The notes below the pieces were generated by a model. It searched no databases. It saw nothing but the letters and a program-made list of their open reading frames with translations, and was not told the DNA's origin. Below, one piece after another: positions 17,848 to 26,763 of a stretch of 64,000 nucleotides of DNA. Position 1 is the first letter of the stretch; each line of letters begins with the position of its first letter. This DNA comes from UBA11606 sp964504305 (lineage in GTDB: Bacteria > Actinomycetota > Acidimicrobiia > Acidimicrobiales > Aldehydirespiratoraceae). The position numbers were made by a program, and so were the translations under genes. The DNA lies in the NCBI GenBank assembly GCA_964504305.1, contig CAZDEB010000013.1, positions 36,910 through 100,909 of the forward strand. The letters run 5' to 3'.

Positions 17848-19569
17848 ATGTCAGGCCACGATTTGGTAATACGCGGTGCCACGGTAATTGACGGGACGGG
17901 CGGCCCCCGTCGGGGTGCCGACGTTGCTGTTGATGATGGTTTAGTGAGCGACGTCGGACGCGTCGACGGTAAAGGAAATCGGGAGATCGACGCTGACGGT
18001 GCGCTGCTGATTCCGGGATTTGTCGACATCCACACCCACTACGACGGTCAGGCCACGTGGGAAGACACGATGCAGCCATCTTCTTGGCACGGTGTCACAA
18101 CCGCGGTGTTTGGGAACTGCGGAGTCGGGTTCGCGCCGGTCCATGCCAGCGATCATCAGCAGCTGGTCGAGTTGATGGAAGGGGTCGAGGATATTCCGGG
18201 CACGGCCCTCCACGAAGGTTTGCCGTGGACATGGAACTCGATGCCGGAGTACCTCGACGCTCTCGATGGGCCCAAAGACATGGATATCGCCGCGCAGGTC
18301 CCTCACGGGGCACTGCGCCTTCATGTGATGGGGGAGCGCGGTGCGGTTCGCGACACGGCAACGCCAGACGAGATTGCCGAGATGGGTAGTTTGGCGGCCG
18401 AAGGCATTCGAGCCGGGGCGCTCGGCTTCACTACGAGTCGCACAACCAATCACAAAACGGCCACCGGCTACTTCACCCCGACGCTGACCGCGGCTCGCCA
18501 AGAACTGGTTGGTATTGCCGAAGCGATCGGAACTACCGGCGCCGGGGTGTTGCAACTGGTGAGCGACTTCGGCGACTTGCACGGCGAGTTTGCCATGTTG
18601 CGAGCAATGGTCGAATCGTCGGGGCGCCCGCTCAGCTTTTCTCTCGCCGAGAGTCCGCGTGGCTATGGGTTTCATAGGGCCTTGCTGGCCGAGATCGAAC
18701 AAGCCCAGGCCGACGGTTTGTCGATTACCGGGCAAACGGCGGTGCGGCCCATCGGTGTCCTGCTCGGTTTCGAGTGCACGCTCAACCCGTTCATGCGCAA
18801 CCCCGTGTACCGCGAGATTGCCGAGCTTGATTTAGCGACCCGTACTGCGATGCTTCGTGATCAGGCCTTCCGCGACCGCCTGCTTAGCGTCGCCAACGAC
18901 CAGCGTGAGGGTGATCTGCTGGGGGGTCGACTCATCCACAAATACGAGTTGATGTACGTCTTGGGCGATTCGCCGAGCTACGAACCAGACCCCGCCTCCA
19001 ACATCGCGGCTCAGGCCGAGCAACTCGGTGTGAACGCGGCTGAGGTTGCGCTCGATGCGCTACTCGAACACAACGGCACTGCGATGCTCTGGTTGCCGTT
19101 CACCAACTTTGGTCAAGGCAATCTCGATGGCACCCGCGAACTTTTGACTCATCCGTACACCGTCCCTGGTCTCAGTGATGGTGGCGCTCATGTCGGAACA
19201 ATTTGCGACGGCTCGTTCCCGACCACGCTGTTGCAGCATTGGGGCCGGGACCGTGATCGGAACCTGATCGACTTGGAGTTCTTGGTCAAACGTCAATGCC
19301 GCGATACCGCTCGGGCGGTCGGGTTGGGTGATCGAGGGGTGCTGGCGTCCGGCTATCGCGCCGACATCAACATCATCGACTTCGACCGTTTGCGAGTTCG
19401 ACAACCCGAACTGGCCTACGACCTTCCGGCCGGCGGCCGGCGGATCGTCCAACGCGCCGATGGCTACATGCATACGCTGGTCGCCGGAGTCGAAACATAC
19501 CGGGAGGGCGTCGACACCGGCGCTCGCCCCGGTCGACTCATCCGCGGTGCGCAACCGCAGCCAGCATGA
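17848..19569 (+). CDS. Amidohydrolase, N-acyl-D-amino-acid deacylase-like
   Basis: This is an amidohydrolase of 573 residues. The N-terminal small beta domain (DLVIRGATVIDGTGGP) leads to the metal motif PGFVDIHTHYDGQATW and GVTTAVFGNCGVG, as in D-aminoacylases and dihydroorotase-like enzymes; the C-terminal part has LSDGGAHVG and GYRADINIIDFDRL. It probably hydrolyses an amide bond of an N-acylated substrate in the cytoplasm. ATG 17848 is preferred over the upstream in-frame start because homology begins there. It is the first gene of a six-gene run to 23488; its stop overlaps the next start by 4 bp. Confidence 0.82.
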   Translation: MSGHDLVIRGATVIDGTGGPRRGADVAVDDGLVSDVGRVDGKGNREIDADGALLIPGFVDIHTHYDGQATWEDTMQPSSWHGVTTAVFGNCGVGFAPVHASDHQQLVELMEGVEDIPGTALHEGLPWTWNSMPEYLDALDGPKDMDIAAQVPHGALRLHVMGERGAVRDTATPDEIAEMGSLAAEGIRAGALGFTTSRTTNHKTATGYFTPTLTAARQELVGIAEAIGTTGAGVLQLVSDFGDLHGEFAMLRAMVESSGRPLSFSLAESPRGYGFHRALLAEIEQAQADGLSITGQTAVRPIGVLLGFECTLNPFMRNPVYREIAELDLATRTAMLRDQAFRDRLLSVANDQREGDLLGGRLIHKYELMYVLGDSPSYEPDPASNIAAQAEQLGVNAAEVALDALLEHNGTAMLWLPFTNFGQGNLDGTRELLTHPYTVPGLSDGGAHVGTICDGSFPTTLLQHWGRDRDRNLIDLEFLVKRQCRDTARAVGLGDRGVLASGYRADINIIDFDRLRVRQPELAYDLPAGGRRIVQRADGYMHTLVAGVETYREGVDTGARPGRLIRGAQPQPA

Positions 19570-20579
19570 CCCCAACCCTGCTCGAGACGAACTGCCAATG
19601 GACCGCGGCCGACGTAGCCGACCCGGCGGCGTGGACCTACCAGCTGAGCGAGGACGACATAGACGAAGTCGAATCAGCGCTGGCTATCGCGCGCGCCGAG
19701 TGTCGCGATGTGCTCGACGTGAGGCGAGACAACTTTCCTCTTCCCGGCCTCGCCGTTGTTCTTGGTCACATCACCGAAGAACTGATCAACGGCCGCGGGT
19801 TCCAGCGAATCAGTGGGCTTCCAGTTGAGCGGCTCGGATTCGACAACGCGTCGTGGGCTTACTGGGGGATAGGGCTTCACCTCGGAACCCCCTGGCCCCA
19901 AAACGTCAAGGGTCACCTGTTGGGCGACGTCAAAGATCAAGGCAAGCGCTTGGACGACCCGACCGCTCGCGGCAACGAGTTGGGCGGTGTTGCTCAGCCC
20001 TTCCATTGCGATGGGTCAGATCTGGTTGGTTTGATGTGTCTCGACCCCGGCGTGACCGGCGGCGAAAGCATGATCGCCAACGCGGTGACCGCTCACAACT
20101 TGCTGGTCTCGTCAGATCCCGACCTAGCGGAGGTTCTTTACGAAGGCCTGCCGTACGATTTTCGGGGCGAGCAGCGCAAAGGAGGGGCACCGTTCTACTT
20201 CGTCCCAGCCTTCAGCGAGCACCACGGTCGGCTGTTCGTTCGTTACATCCCGCCTTACATCAAAGCCTCTCAGCGTCATCAAGACGCACCTCGACTCACC
20301 GATCAGCAACGCGCCGCGATGGCCAAACTCGACGGATTCATAGAAGATCCCGACAATCGAGTGGAGATGAGCTTCGAGGTCGGAGACATGCAGTTCGTGA
20401 ACAACTATCACGTCTTGCACGGGCGGCGAGCCTACGAAGACGATGTCTCATCCGGTCGAGTCAGGTGGCTCAAACGTCTTTGGCTGGCCACCGATCGGTT
20501 GGGTCCTGATGATCGACCGGCCCGTTTCCAGTCGGCTGGCGCTACTGCTCACTGGAGTTCGTCACGCACTCAGGCGTGA
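19566..20579 (+). CDS. TauD/TfdA-family Fe(II)/2-oxoglutarate dioxygenase
   Basis: This 337-residue oxygenase shows HxD in QPFHCDGSDLVGLMCL, the GGES motif, the distal His in NNYHVLHGRRAYED and the 2-oxoglutarate Arg in RVRWLKRLWLA. TauD-family enzymes hydroxylate small molecules; the substrate is unknown but is presumably part of the pathway of the neighbouring amidohydrolase and P450. The ATG overlaps the preceding TGA (ATGA). Confidence 0.85.
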   Translation: MTPTLLETNCQWTAADVADPAAWTYQLSEDDIDEVESALAIARAECRDVLDVRRDNFPLPGLAVVLGHITEELINGRGFQRISGLPVERLGFDNASWAYWGIGLHLGTPWPQNVKGHLLGDVKDQGKRLDDPTARGNELGGVAQPFHCDGSDLVGLMCLDPGVTGGESMIANAVTAHNLLVSSDPDLAEVLYEGLPYDFRGEQRKGGAPFYFVPAFSEHHGRLFVRYIPPYIKASQRHQDAPRLTDQQRAAMAKLDGFIEDPDNRVEMSFEVGDMQFVNNYHVLHGRRAYEDDVSSGRVRWLKRLWLATDRLGPDDRPARFQSAGATAHWSSSRTQA

Positions 20580-20615
20580 GCTAGCCTCGAACTCTTCCCT
20601 TCTCTTGGAGAACTT

Positions 20616-21092
20616 GTGACTACTTTTCATGACTTTTCGATGACGTCCTTGGAGGGCGACGAGGTTGCGTTGGGCGATTTCGCCGGCTCGCCGTGTCTCG
20701 TCGTCAACGTTGCCTCCAATTGAGGACTGACGCCTCAGTACGCAGGTCTGCGTACTCTTCATCACGAAGACAACGGACTGCAGGTTCTCGGGTTTCCGTG
20801 CAACCAATTCGGTGCGCAAGAGCCCGGTGATGCCGAAGAGATCCGATCGTTTGTCACCGACAACTACAACATCGATTTCCCGATGTTCGCCAAGATCGAG
20901 GTCAACGGCGACGGCGCGTGCGATCTCTACAAGTGGCTACGTTCCGAGCAGCCCGGGGATGGCGAAACGTCCGATATCGGCTGGAACTTCGAGAAGTTCT
21001 TGATCAACGCCGACGGTGCTGTTGTGGCCCGGTTGTCGCCGATGGTTTCGCCCGAAGAAGTAAGCGAACAACTGGCCGACCTGCTGGCCTAG
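20616..21092 (+). CDS. Glutathione peroxidase, predicted selenoprotein (TGA = Sec36)
   Basis: GTG 20616 follows TTGGAG at 20605-20610. The frame runs 158 codons to TAG at 21090 with a single internal TGA at 20721-20723. Flanking residues are exactly those of glutathione peroxidases: NVASN before it and GLTPQYAGL after it, then GFPCNQFGAQEPG (Gln64) and GWNFEKFL (Trp123-Asn124), so the TGA falls at the catalytic Cys/Sec. A hairpin 13-33 nt after the TGA has the bacterial SECIS form. The enzyme would reduce peroxides with a thiol reductant. It lies within the amidohydrolase-P450 operon, 4 bp before the P450. No selA, selB, selC or selD is in the window. Confidence 0.85.
20724..20756 (+). promoter_or_regulatory. 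Bacterial SECIS element in the gpx mRNA
   Basis: The arms AGTACGCA (20737-20744) and TGCGTACT (20749-20756) pair perfectly (8 bp) around the loop GGTC at 20745-20748. The ten bases GCAGGTCTGC at the apex are the same as I recall for the apex of the E. coli fdhF SECIS, including the exposed GU that SelB reads. The loop begins 21 nt after the TGA, close to the spacing in fdhF. Confidence 0.8.
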
Positions 21093-21096
21093 GTAG

Positions 21097-22275
21097 GTGT
21101 TCTTCCTTCGAGGCGGCGAGTCGTGGCGCGATCCCTTCGGGACTTACGCCGAACTTCGCGACTCGTCGCCGGTTCATCGGGTCGAAGGTACCGAACAAAC
21201 TCCGACCTACTTTGTTCTGTCGCGCTTCGACGATGTCTATAACGCGGCCCGCGACACTGCGACCTTTTCGTCGGCGCAGGGCCTAACACCCGATGCCGAT
21301 GGCATGGACATGTTTGGCGACAACGCCACCCCGATCGTGATGATGGATCCCCCGGATCACACCGCCATGCGGCGACTCGTGAGCCGCCCCATGACCCCTC
21401 GGCGGGTCGGGCTAATCGAAGACGCGGTGACCGAATTTGTTGATGCCCGCCTCGACCGGGTGGCCGACGCGGGCGGTTCGCCGGTCGACATCATCGAGAC
21501 GCTGTTCAAGCCGCTGCCAAGTTTCGTGGTTGCGCACTATCTGGGGGTACCGGTCGAGGACCGCGGCAAATTCGATCGCTGGACGAGTGCCATTGTTGCC
21601 GCCAATGCCCAGGGTGATATCGGTGGGGCCATGGACGCGGCGATGGAGCTGTTTGGCTACGCCAACGAACTAATCGATCGTCGCAAGACCGAACCGGGCG
21701 ACGATCTCGTAACCGACCTTGTAGAAGTAGGCGAAGACATTGCTTCCCCGATGTGGATAGTTGGCTTCGTTTTCACCATGGTTACCGGCGGCAACGACAC
21801 CATCACCGGGTTGCTCGGCGGAGCAGCCGATCTGCTCACTGCCAATCGCGATCAACGCCACCGTCTGGTCTCGGATCCAACGCTGATAGCCCCGTCGATC
21901 GACGAGTTCCTGCGGCTGACCTCTCCGGTGCAGAACCTTGCCCGCACGACCACTACCAACATCAAACTCCACGACGTCGACATTCCCAAAGACACCAAAG
22001 TCATGTTGCTCTACGGGGCTGCCAACCGTGACGAACGAGAGTTTGGCGTCGACGCCGAATTGCTCGATGTCGGCCGCTCCATCGACAAGATCATGAGCTT
22101 TGGTTACGGAGCCCACCACTGCCTCGGTGCGGCCGCGGCCCGTCTGCAAGGCAAAGTTGCGCTGGGCCGGCTCCTGGCTCGATTCCCCAACTTCGCCGCC
22201 GACGCCAACGCCGGTCGATACGCCCCCGGCGGCTTCGTCAGGCGATTCGAATCGCTTCCCCTGAGCGCATCGTGA
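21097..22275 (+). CDS. Cytochrome P450
   Basis: The product is a heme-thiolate monooxygenase of 392 residues. It shows the I-helix MVTGGNDTIT (oxygen activation), the ExxR salt bridge in DEFLRLTSP, and the heme-binding FGYGAHHCLGAAAARLQG with the axial Cys. The form is a soluble bacterial class needing separate ferredoxin partners, none of which is in the window. Bacterial homologues act on steroids, terpenes or lipids; the substrate is unknown. GTG 21097 lies 4 bp after the peroxidase stop and the 3' end overlaps the next gene by 4 bp. Confidence 0.92.
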   Translation: MFFLRGGESWRDPFGTYAELRDSSPVHRVEGTEQTPTYFVLSRFDDVYNAARDTATFSSAQGLTPDADGMDMFGDNATPIVMMDPPDHTAMRRLVSRPMTPRRVGLIEDAVTEFVDARLDRVADAGGSPVDIIETLFKPLPSFVVAHYLGVPVEDRGKFDRWTSAIVAANAQGDIGGAMDAAMELFGYANELIDRRKTEPGDDLVTDLVEVGEDIASPMWIVGFVFTMVTGGNDTITGLLGGAADLLTANRDQRHRLVSDPTLIAPSIDEFLRLTSPVQNLARTTTTNIKLHDVDIPKDTKVMLLYGAANRDEREFGVDAELLDVGRSIDKIMSFGYGAHHCLGAAAARLQGKVALGRLLARFPNFAADANAGRYAPGGFVRRFESLPLSAS

Positions 22276-22793
22276 ACAATGGCGCCATGACCCGGCCCCT
22301 CACACCAGACCAACTTGTCGAACTCGAACTGATCAAACGCTGCAAATACAAATACCTTCGTTTGGTCGATCAACATCGGTTCACCGAACTCAACGAAGTC
22401 ATGACCGACAACTGCAGCGCCTCCTACAGCGACGGCAAGTACTCCTTCGACGGCCTCGAGGCCATCATCGCATTTCTCGAAGAATCGATGAGCTCCAACG
22501 AGTTTCTTTCCAGTCACGCCTGCCATCACCCCGAAATAGATCTCACCGGCACCGATTCGTCAGGACAACAAACGGCCACCGGAATCTGGAAACTCGAAGA
22601 CCAAGTCATTGTTGGTGACTACGGAGTCAACCTTCGCGGCGCGGCTTTCTACCAAGACACCTACGTCAAAACCGTCGACGGATGGAAGCTCAGCCACACC
22701 GGATATCAACGCACTTTCGAAGAGATGTGGCCCCAATCCGGGATCGACGGCTTGAGTCTCCATGCCAACGGTTTCACCGGCATGAGGAAGTGA
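22272..22793 (+). CDS. SnoaL-like (NTF2 fold) protein
   Basis: This 173-residue protein begins with the helix LTPDQLVELELIKRCKYKYLRLVDQHRFTELNEVMTDNC, typical of SnoaL-like/NTF2-fold proteins, followed by HACHHPEIDL and a late DGWKLSHTGYQRTFEEM strand. Such proteins are isomerases, dehydratases, cyclases or accessory ligand-binding proteins; which applies here is not evident. GTG 22272 overlaps the P450 stop (GTGA); ATG 22287 is an alternative start. It is likely part of the catabolic operon. Confidence 0.75.
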   Translation: MNNGAMTRPLTPDQLVELELIKRCKYKYLRLVDQHRFTELNEVMTDNCSASYSDGKYSFDGLEAIIAFLEESMSSNEFLSSHACHHPEIDLTGTDSSGQQTATGIWKLEDQVIVGDYGVNLRGAAFYQDTYVKTVDGWKLSHTGYQRTFEEMWPQSGIDGLSLHANGFTGMRK

Positions 22794-23488
22794 CCCGTTT
22801 CGAGACGTGGTCGATCGCGGCGGTCAACCTCACCGAGCACGCCGACAACCCCGTCCACACCGTTGCCGGTGGGCTGGCCGCCGGATTCGACGGGGCAGTC
22901 GTTGCCGGCACCACAATCTTTGCCTACCTCACGAGACCGATCGCCCAAGCCTGGGGACCTGATTGGATCAGTCGCGGCGGTCTCGAAGTGTGGTTCCGTG
23001 GGCCAGTGCTGGCTGATGAACGGGTGGTTGTGAGCGAAGACTCGGCCGGCATCACCGCCACCGTCGACAGTCGGGTCTGTGCCGTGCTACACCCAGTCTT
23101 AGAGGCCGACACCCCCGAGCCGCCCGGCGGCAAACGTCTCGAGCCGGTCGGCTTCGAGCTCACCGACCGCTGGACCGGATACGCGGCCCGGGCCGGAGAA
23201 GACCTCGATCTTTACCGCACCCATGATCTGGTTCATCCCAGCGTTTGGCCGTGTCTCGCCAATCGAATCTTCGCCCGCCAATTGGTTGATGGGCCTTGGG
23301 TCCACACGCGCAGCCACATCACCCACCTTGGCGTGGCGCGACCTGGAGCAACAGTGATAGCCGAACCGTTCGAGATCGATCGCTTCACCACGCGGACGGG
23401 CGAACGGGCCATAGTCGATATTCGCTTCACGATCGACGACCAGCCAGTTGCTCGCGTCGAACACGAAGCGATCGTTCGGTTGAGCTAA
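22790..23488 (+). CDS. MaoC/hotdog-like acyl-CoA protein
   Basis: The 232 residues start at GTG 22790, which overlaps the previous stop (GTGA). The segment ADNPVHTVAGGLAAGFDGAVVAGTTIFAYLTRPIA resembles the N-x-I/V-H ... G-F-x-G-x-V-x-G-T pattern of MaoC-type hotdog hydratases. A second half with HLGVARPGATVIAEPFEIDRF and ERAIVDIRFTIDDQPVARVEHEAI could be another hotdog. It may be a double-hotdog enoyl-CoA hydratase or thioesterase, but key catalytic residues are not certain. It is the last gene of the rightward operon. Confidence 0.6.
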   Translation: MTRFETWSIAAVNLTEHADNPVHTVAGGLAAGFDGAVVAGTTIFAYLTRPIAQAWGPDWISRGGLEVWFRGPVLADERVVVSEDSAGITATVDSRVCAVLHPVLEADTPEPPGGKRLEPVGFELTDRWTGYAARAGEDLDLYRTHDLVHPSVWPCLANRIFARQLVDGPWVHTRSHITHLGVARPGATVIAEPFEIDRFTTRTGERAIVDIRFTIDDQPVARVEHEAIVRLS

Positions 23489-23501
23489 GAACCGGGTTGC
23501 G

Positions 23502-24065
23502 TCACGATAGTGGCGGAGCGTCAGGCGGCAGAACCGTACGCGAGCCGTCGCTGTTCACAATGTTTCGGTGAACATCGCCGTAGTTGTTTTCGGTCCACTC
23601 CACGAGACGACCATCAGATGATTCGGTCCACCCACTCTTGCGTGCCCCACTCGACTCGGTAAACGAACGAGTGCGCTTCCCATCTTTGTCGACGGTTTCC
23701 TCGTAGTTGACGCCGTCGCCCGGAAGGCTGGATGTTGTCGAACCGTCCGGGTTGCGAGTCCGGTGCCACTCGTTGCCGTTGGCGTCGATAGCCGAATCAC
23801 CTACGTCGCGGTTCGGATCGATCCCCGGACCGGTTACCTCGGCCTGGATCTTCTCCCAGTTGAGGTCCTCCGGGTTGGTGTCAATCGGAGAGCCGCCGGG
23901 GTCGCGTTCGGGGCCACGGTCCTCGGGCGGTATGCCCCTCGACTGAGGGGCGGTCGACGCGCCACCGCTTCCGCCCGTCGGAGCAACAAGACCGCCCGGG
24001 GCGGGAGGTGTGTCGGTGGGTTCCGGTGTTGGCTCATTGGCCGGTGAGGCGTTGCCGCGTTCCAT
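23502..24065 (-). CDS. Hypothetical MERGN protein with tandem 'DG' repeats
   Basis: I do not recognise this 187-residue protein. It starts MERGN, continues with about 75 residues of Pro/Gly/Ser-rich linker, then has about four degenerate units of 20-23 residues, each with a DGxxT-like core (NPDGSTTSS, DKDGKRTRSF, SSDGRLVEW, NSDGSRTVL) and aromatic residues, suggesting a short beta-strand repeat. There is no signal peptide or membrane helix. A Shine-Dalgarno-like AAGGAA precedes the ATG. The same MERGN start is seen at 26763, on the other side of the 767-residue gene, so these genes probably form one unit. Confidence 0.6.
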   Translation of the reverse strand: MERGNASPANEPTPEPTDTPPAPGGLVAPTGGSGGASTAPQSRGIPPEDRGPERDPGGSPIDTNPEDLNWEKIQAEVTGPGIDPNRDVGDSAIDANGNEWHRTRNPDGSTTSSLPGDGVNYEETVDKDGKRTRSFTESSGARKSGWTESSDGRLVEWTENNYGDVHRNIVNSDGSRTVLPPDAPPLS

Positions 24066-24091
24066 GTGCGTTCCTTCTTTCGAGAAAGGGG

Positions 24092-26395
24092 TTAGCCCGG
24101 GCTACCGGTGATGGTTATGCCGAGGTCGACGGGGGTGATAAGCGGACCGGTTGGATCGGCCCCGTATACGTCGGCGGCAGATTGTTCGGGCGCGAACGTC
24201 CCGTCGTGACGGAAAGCCGTGGTCTGGGCACCGGTGAGGTTGGGCATCTCGTTGGCTGCAATGAACCAAACGATGGTGTTGTCACTAATGACGGCCCGAA
24301 ACGAAGACGCCATCGGGTTGTCGAAGCTGCCGGCGTACGCCCTCCCCGTCCACGATCCTCCGCGGTAGTCGAGGGTGTACCACGTGTCGGTGCCTTGGTA
24401 GATGTCCCAATCGAACGGGTCTCTCGGGACCCAGTTGTTAGCCGGATCCCCGTCGCCGTCGACCACCGCCGAATAGGTATAGACCCAGCCATCGTTGGCA
24501 ACCGGACCGCTCAACGTTTGCACAATCATCACGACCTCGTCGCCAGGAACATCAAGCACCTCGTGCTGTGAGCAAACTGTTGTTACGTCTTCGACGGTCT
24601 CGCCGCACTCAAAGACGCTGTTGTTGAACAGCCCGTCGGCCCGGGCTTGATCGACTCCGAACGACCCGACGAAGACGTCCCAAATGTCGACGTCGTCGCC
24701 GGGGTTGCCGGCAAGCGCGTCGCTGATGCTGAAGAAGAGGTCGAACATGTCGTCCTCCAGCATGTATTCGACGATGTCGACGGCTTCTTGCTCGTCGAAT
24801 CCCACGTCGATCAGGATGTCGAACAAAGAGTCGTAGTGAGGTGGCACCTCAACCGGCTCGACGGGCTCGACGGGCTCGACGGGTTCTACGGGTTCGACCT
24901 CTACCGGTTGCACCGAAACCAGAGGTTCTTCATCGCCGCCGCCGATCTGGCTCACTAGTACGACGATCGGAATGATCGACACCAAGGCAATAAGGATCGG
25001 CCACCACGGGAAACTACCGATGATCTCTTCCTCCGGTTCCTCGATTGGCGGCAAGAACTTCGATGGCCGCGCCGGGGGATCACCGGCATCGCCGCCGGTC
25101 GTAATCGTTGGTCCAGTCGTGCCCCCAACCGACTCGCCCGCACCGTCGCGAGTTCGGGTTCCCCCTACCGAACCTCCCGCCGGAGTGCTTGGCGGCGGCC
25201 CATCAGACAACGACGGGGCAAGGCGCATCACGCCATCGCGGTGAGGTTCAGGAGGAGCCAACGACTCCCACCCCGTAAGGCGATCGTAGTAACCGACCCT
25301 GGCGGTCGCGTGTTCAAAGCGGCCGAGACCACGACCTCGATCGCGGCCACGAAGCACCCGCCCGATCGTTCGGTCGAGCGACCCGCCGCGCAGATCGTTG
25401 ACGTACTGGCCAAGCTGCTCACGCGGAACAGCAACGTAGGCATCGCGCCTGCCCGCTAGACAAAAAACCGTGTGCGCCCAAGTCGCGACCACGACCGAAG
25501 CTGTGAACGACGGCCTCACAACCGGATCGGTCAATCCTGTCTCGACCGTGAGCGGCGCAGTCCGAGAAACAGTCGCGGCCCGGTCGTGAGCTATCTCACA
25601 CGGCAACGACCGAACGCCGCTGATCATGTCATCAGCCGCAACCAAATCATCAGGACCGCACAAACCAAGCAGGCCATCCTTGGCCTGCTTCCAACAACGT
25701 TCCAGATGATCCTGAGCAGTGACCACCGTGTTCGTGGTGGCCGTTACCAACTCTGCGTCGCGGCCCTCCACATACAAGTCGCCACCAAACGCCGCCCGAT
25801 CGACATACCAACCAAACCGGTCGTTGGCCGTCGCAACATCAACCGCTATCTCATCAACCGAGTAACCCCCATCGATAATCGTGCGAACACCGCCGAGGGC
25901 CATAGCCGCAGCCGCAGTCAAGAAATCGCCGCTGGCATAATCGAGTCCGAACTCCAACCGATTATGACGGGGACGAATCAACAAGCCCAACGACTCCGAA
26001 CTCTCGGTCAAGAGCATCAATGCCGGAGCAAACGTACGAGCGAACCGCCGCGCCACCTCGTTCACTCGATCTGGCGGCACCGAAACCGAAAGATGAGTCG
26101 ACATCCCAACCAGCACACACTTATCACCCACCGCGTCTTGCAAAAGATGGCCGCCGTGAGCAGCCCACTGATTCAAAACATCGCCAAACCCCGGCCGCGC
26201 CAGCACCGGGGGACACGCATACTCGGCCTCCGCCCCGTCGGCGGTAACCACAACACCCGACCGGGTACGGACCGCGTTGCGATCACCAGGATCGGCCACC
26301 AGTCCATCCACCGCGCCGGTCCCCAAAACCGAACGAAAATCGACGGCCTCGCCGCCTCGCGAAACAACGAACTCGTGCTCCAAGCCGAGAAGCAT
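24092..26395 (-). CDS. Membrane-anchored glutamate-cysteine-ligase-like fusion protein
   Basis: This protein of 767 residues has three parts. Residues 1-350 resemble the GCS2/carboxylate-amine ligase fold: GLEHEF (E6, E8), AEAEY (57-), STHLSVSV (99-), and IRPRHNRLEFGLD (140-152), the acidic and basic residues that bind ATP, metal and amino acid in that family. Residues 380-460 are a Gly/Pro/Thr linker, 464-484 a membrane helix, 497-516 a VEP repeat, and 517-767 an acidic exported domain with three cysteines. The topology would put the ligase inside and the tail outside. No such fusion is known to me. The MERGN genes flank it on the same strand, 3 and 26 bp away. Confidence 0.6.
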   Translation of the reverse strand: MLLGLEHEFVVSRGGEAVDFRSVLGTGAVDGLVADPGDRNAVRTRSGVVVTADGAEAEYACPPVLARPGFGDVLNQWAAHGGHLLQDAVGDKCVLVGMSTHLSVSVPPDRVNEVARRFARTFAPALMLLTESSESLGLLIRPRHNRLEFGLDYASGDFLTAAAAMALGGVRTIIDGGYSVDEIAVDVATANDRFGWYVDRAAFGGDLYVEGRDAELVTATTNTVVTAQDHLERCWKQAKDGLLGLCGPDDLVAADDMISGVRSLPCEIAHDRAATVSRTAPLTVETGLTDPVVRPSFTASVVVATWAHTVFCLAGRRDAYVAVPREQLGQYVNDLRGGSLDRTIGRVLRGRDRGRGLGRFEHATARVGYYDRLTGWESLAPPEPHRDGVMRLAPSLSDGPPPSTPAGGSVGGTRTRDGAGESVGGTTGPTITTGGDAGDPPARPSKFLPPIEEPEEEIIGSFPWWPILIALVSIIPIVVLVSQIGGGDEEPLVSVQPVEVEPVEPVEPVEPVEPVEVPPHYDSLFDILIDVGFDEQEAVDIVEYMLEDDMFDLFFSISDALAGNPGDDVDIWDVFVGSFGVDQARADGLFNNSVFECGETVEDVTTVCSQHEVLDVPGDEVVMIVQTLSGPVANDGWVYTYSAVVDGDGDPANNWVPRDPFDWDIYQGTDTWYTLDYRGGSWTGRAYAGSFDNPMASSFRAVISDNTIVWFIAANEMPNLTGAQTTAFRHDGTFAPEQSAADVYGADPTGPLITPVDLGITITGSPG
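24853..24898. repeat. 9-bp tandem repeat coding VEP units
   Basis: About five copies of a 9-bp unit (GGGCTCGAC and variants GGGTTCGAC, GGGTTCTAC) encode the repeated Val-Glu-Pro linker just outside the membrane helix of the 767-residue protein. Such in-frame repeats change length easily by slippage. Confidence 0.8.
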
Positions 26396-26398
26396 GAC

Positions 26399-26763
26399 CT
26401 ATTCCTCGAGACGGGTCAGCGAACCATCAGACTGAGCCTCGAACCAATAGCCGCCGATTTCCAGGACGCGGGTTTCACCCGGACCAGGTGGCGTTTCCAG
26501 GCCGTCGACCAACGTTCCAGTCGTTGCTTCGGCCCACGTGACAATCTCGCCGTTGTCATCCACAAACGGGACCCTCATGGTCCCGTCCTCGAGTTCCTCG
26601 ACCTGATCAAAATCGAGCATGTCCCAGCTCACCTCAGGTTCATCTCCCGCGCTACCAGGATTCGCAACCGACGAAGGACCACCACCAGCGCCCGCTACAC
26701 CCGATCCACCAGCGTGCCCGACTCAGAACCACCACCACCCGTAGGCTGATTTCCTCGCTCCAT
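26399..26763 (-). pseudogene. Hypothetical MERGN protein, frame-broken or N-terminally reannotated
   Basis: From ATG 26763 the frame reads MERGNQPTGGGGSESG and stops at 26695-26697. A second frame, shifted by -1, is open from about 26720 and reads a Gly/Ser/Pro linker, then SWDMLDFDQVEELEDG to a stop at 26399. Joined, they would make a protein like the 187-residue MERGN protein: same start, flexible linker, then short 'DG' beta units. Alternatively a 77-residue protein starts at GTG 26632. The break may be a sequencing error beside the gap at 26801, a real mutation or a programmed shift; no classical slippery heptamer is seen. Confidence 0.45.

Noticed and set aside
20883..21092. Short stand-alone gene of 69 codons
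   Set aside because: It is the 3' part of the glutathione peroxidase gene; the TGA upstream is at the catalytic Sec position and is followed by a SECIS hairpin.
25472..26749. Long plus-strand open frame opposite the ligase-like gene
   Set aside because: Its Arg/Pro/His-rich translation is typical of antisense to a GC-rich gene, and the minus strand carries recognisable motifs.
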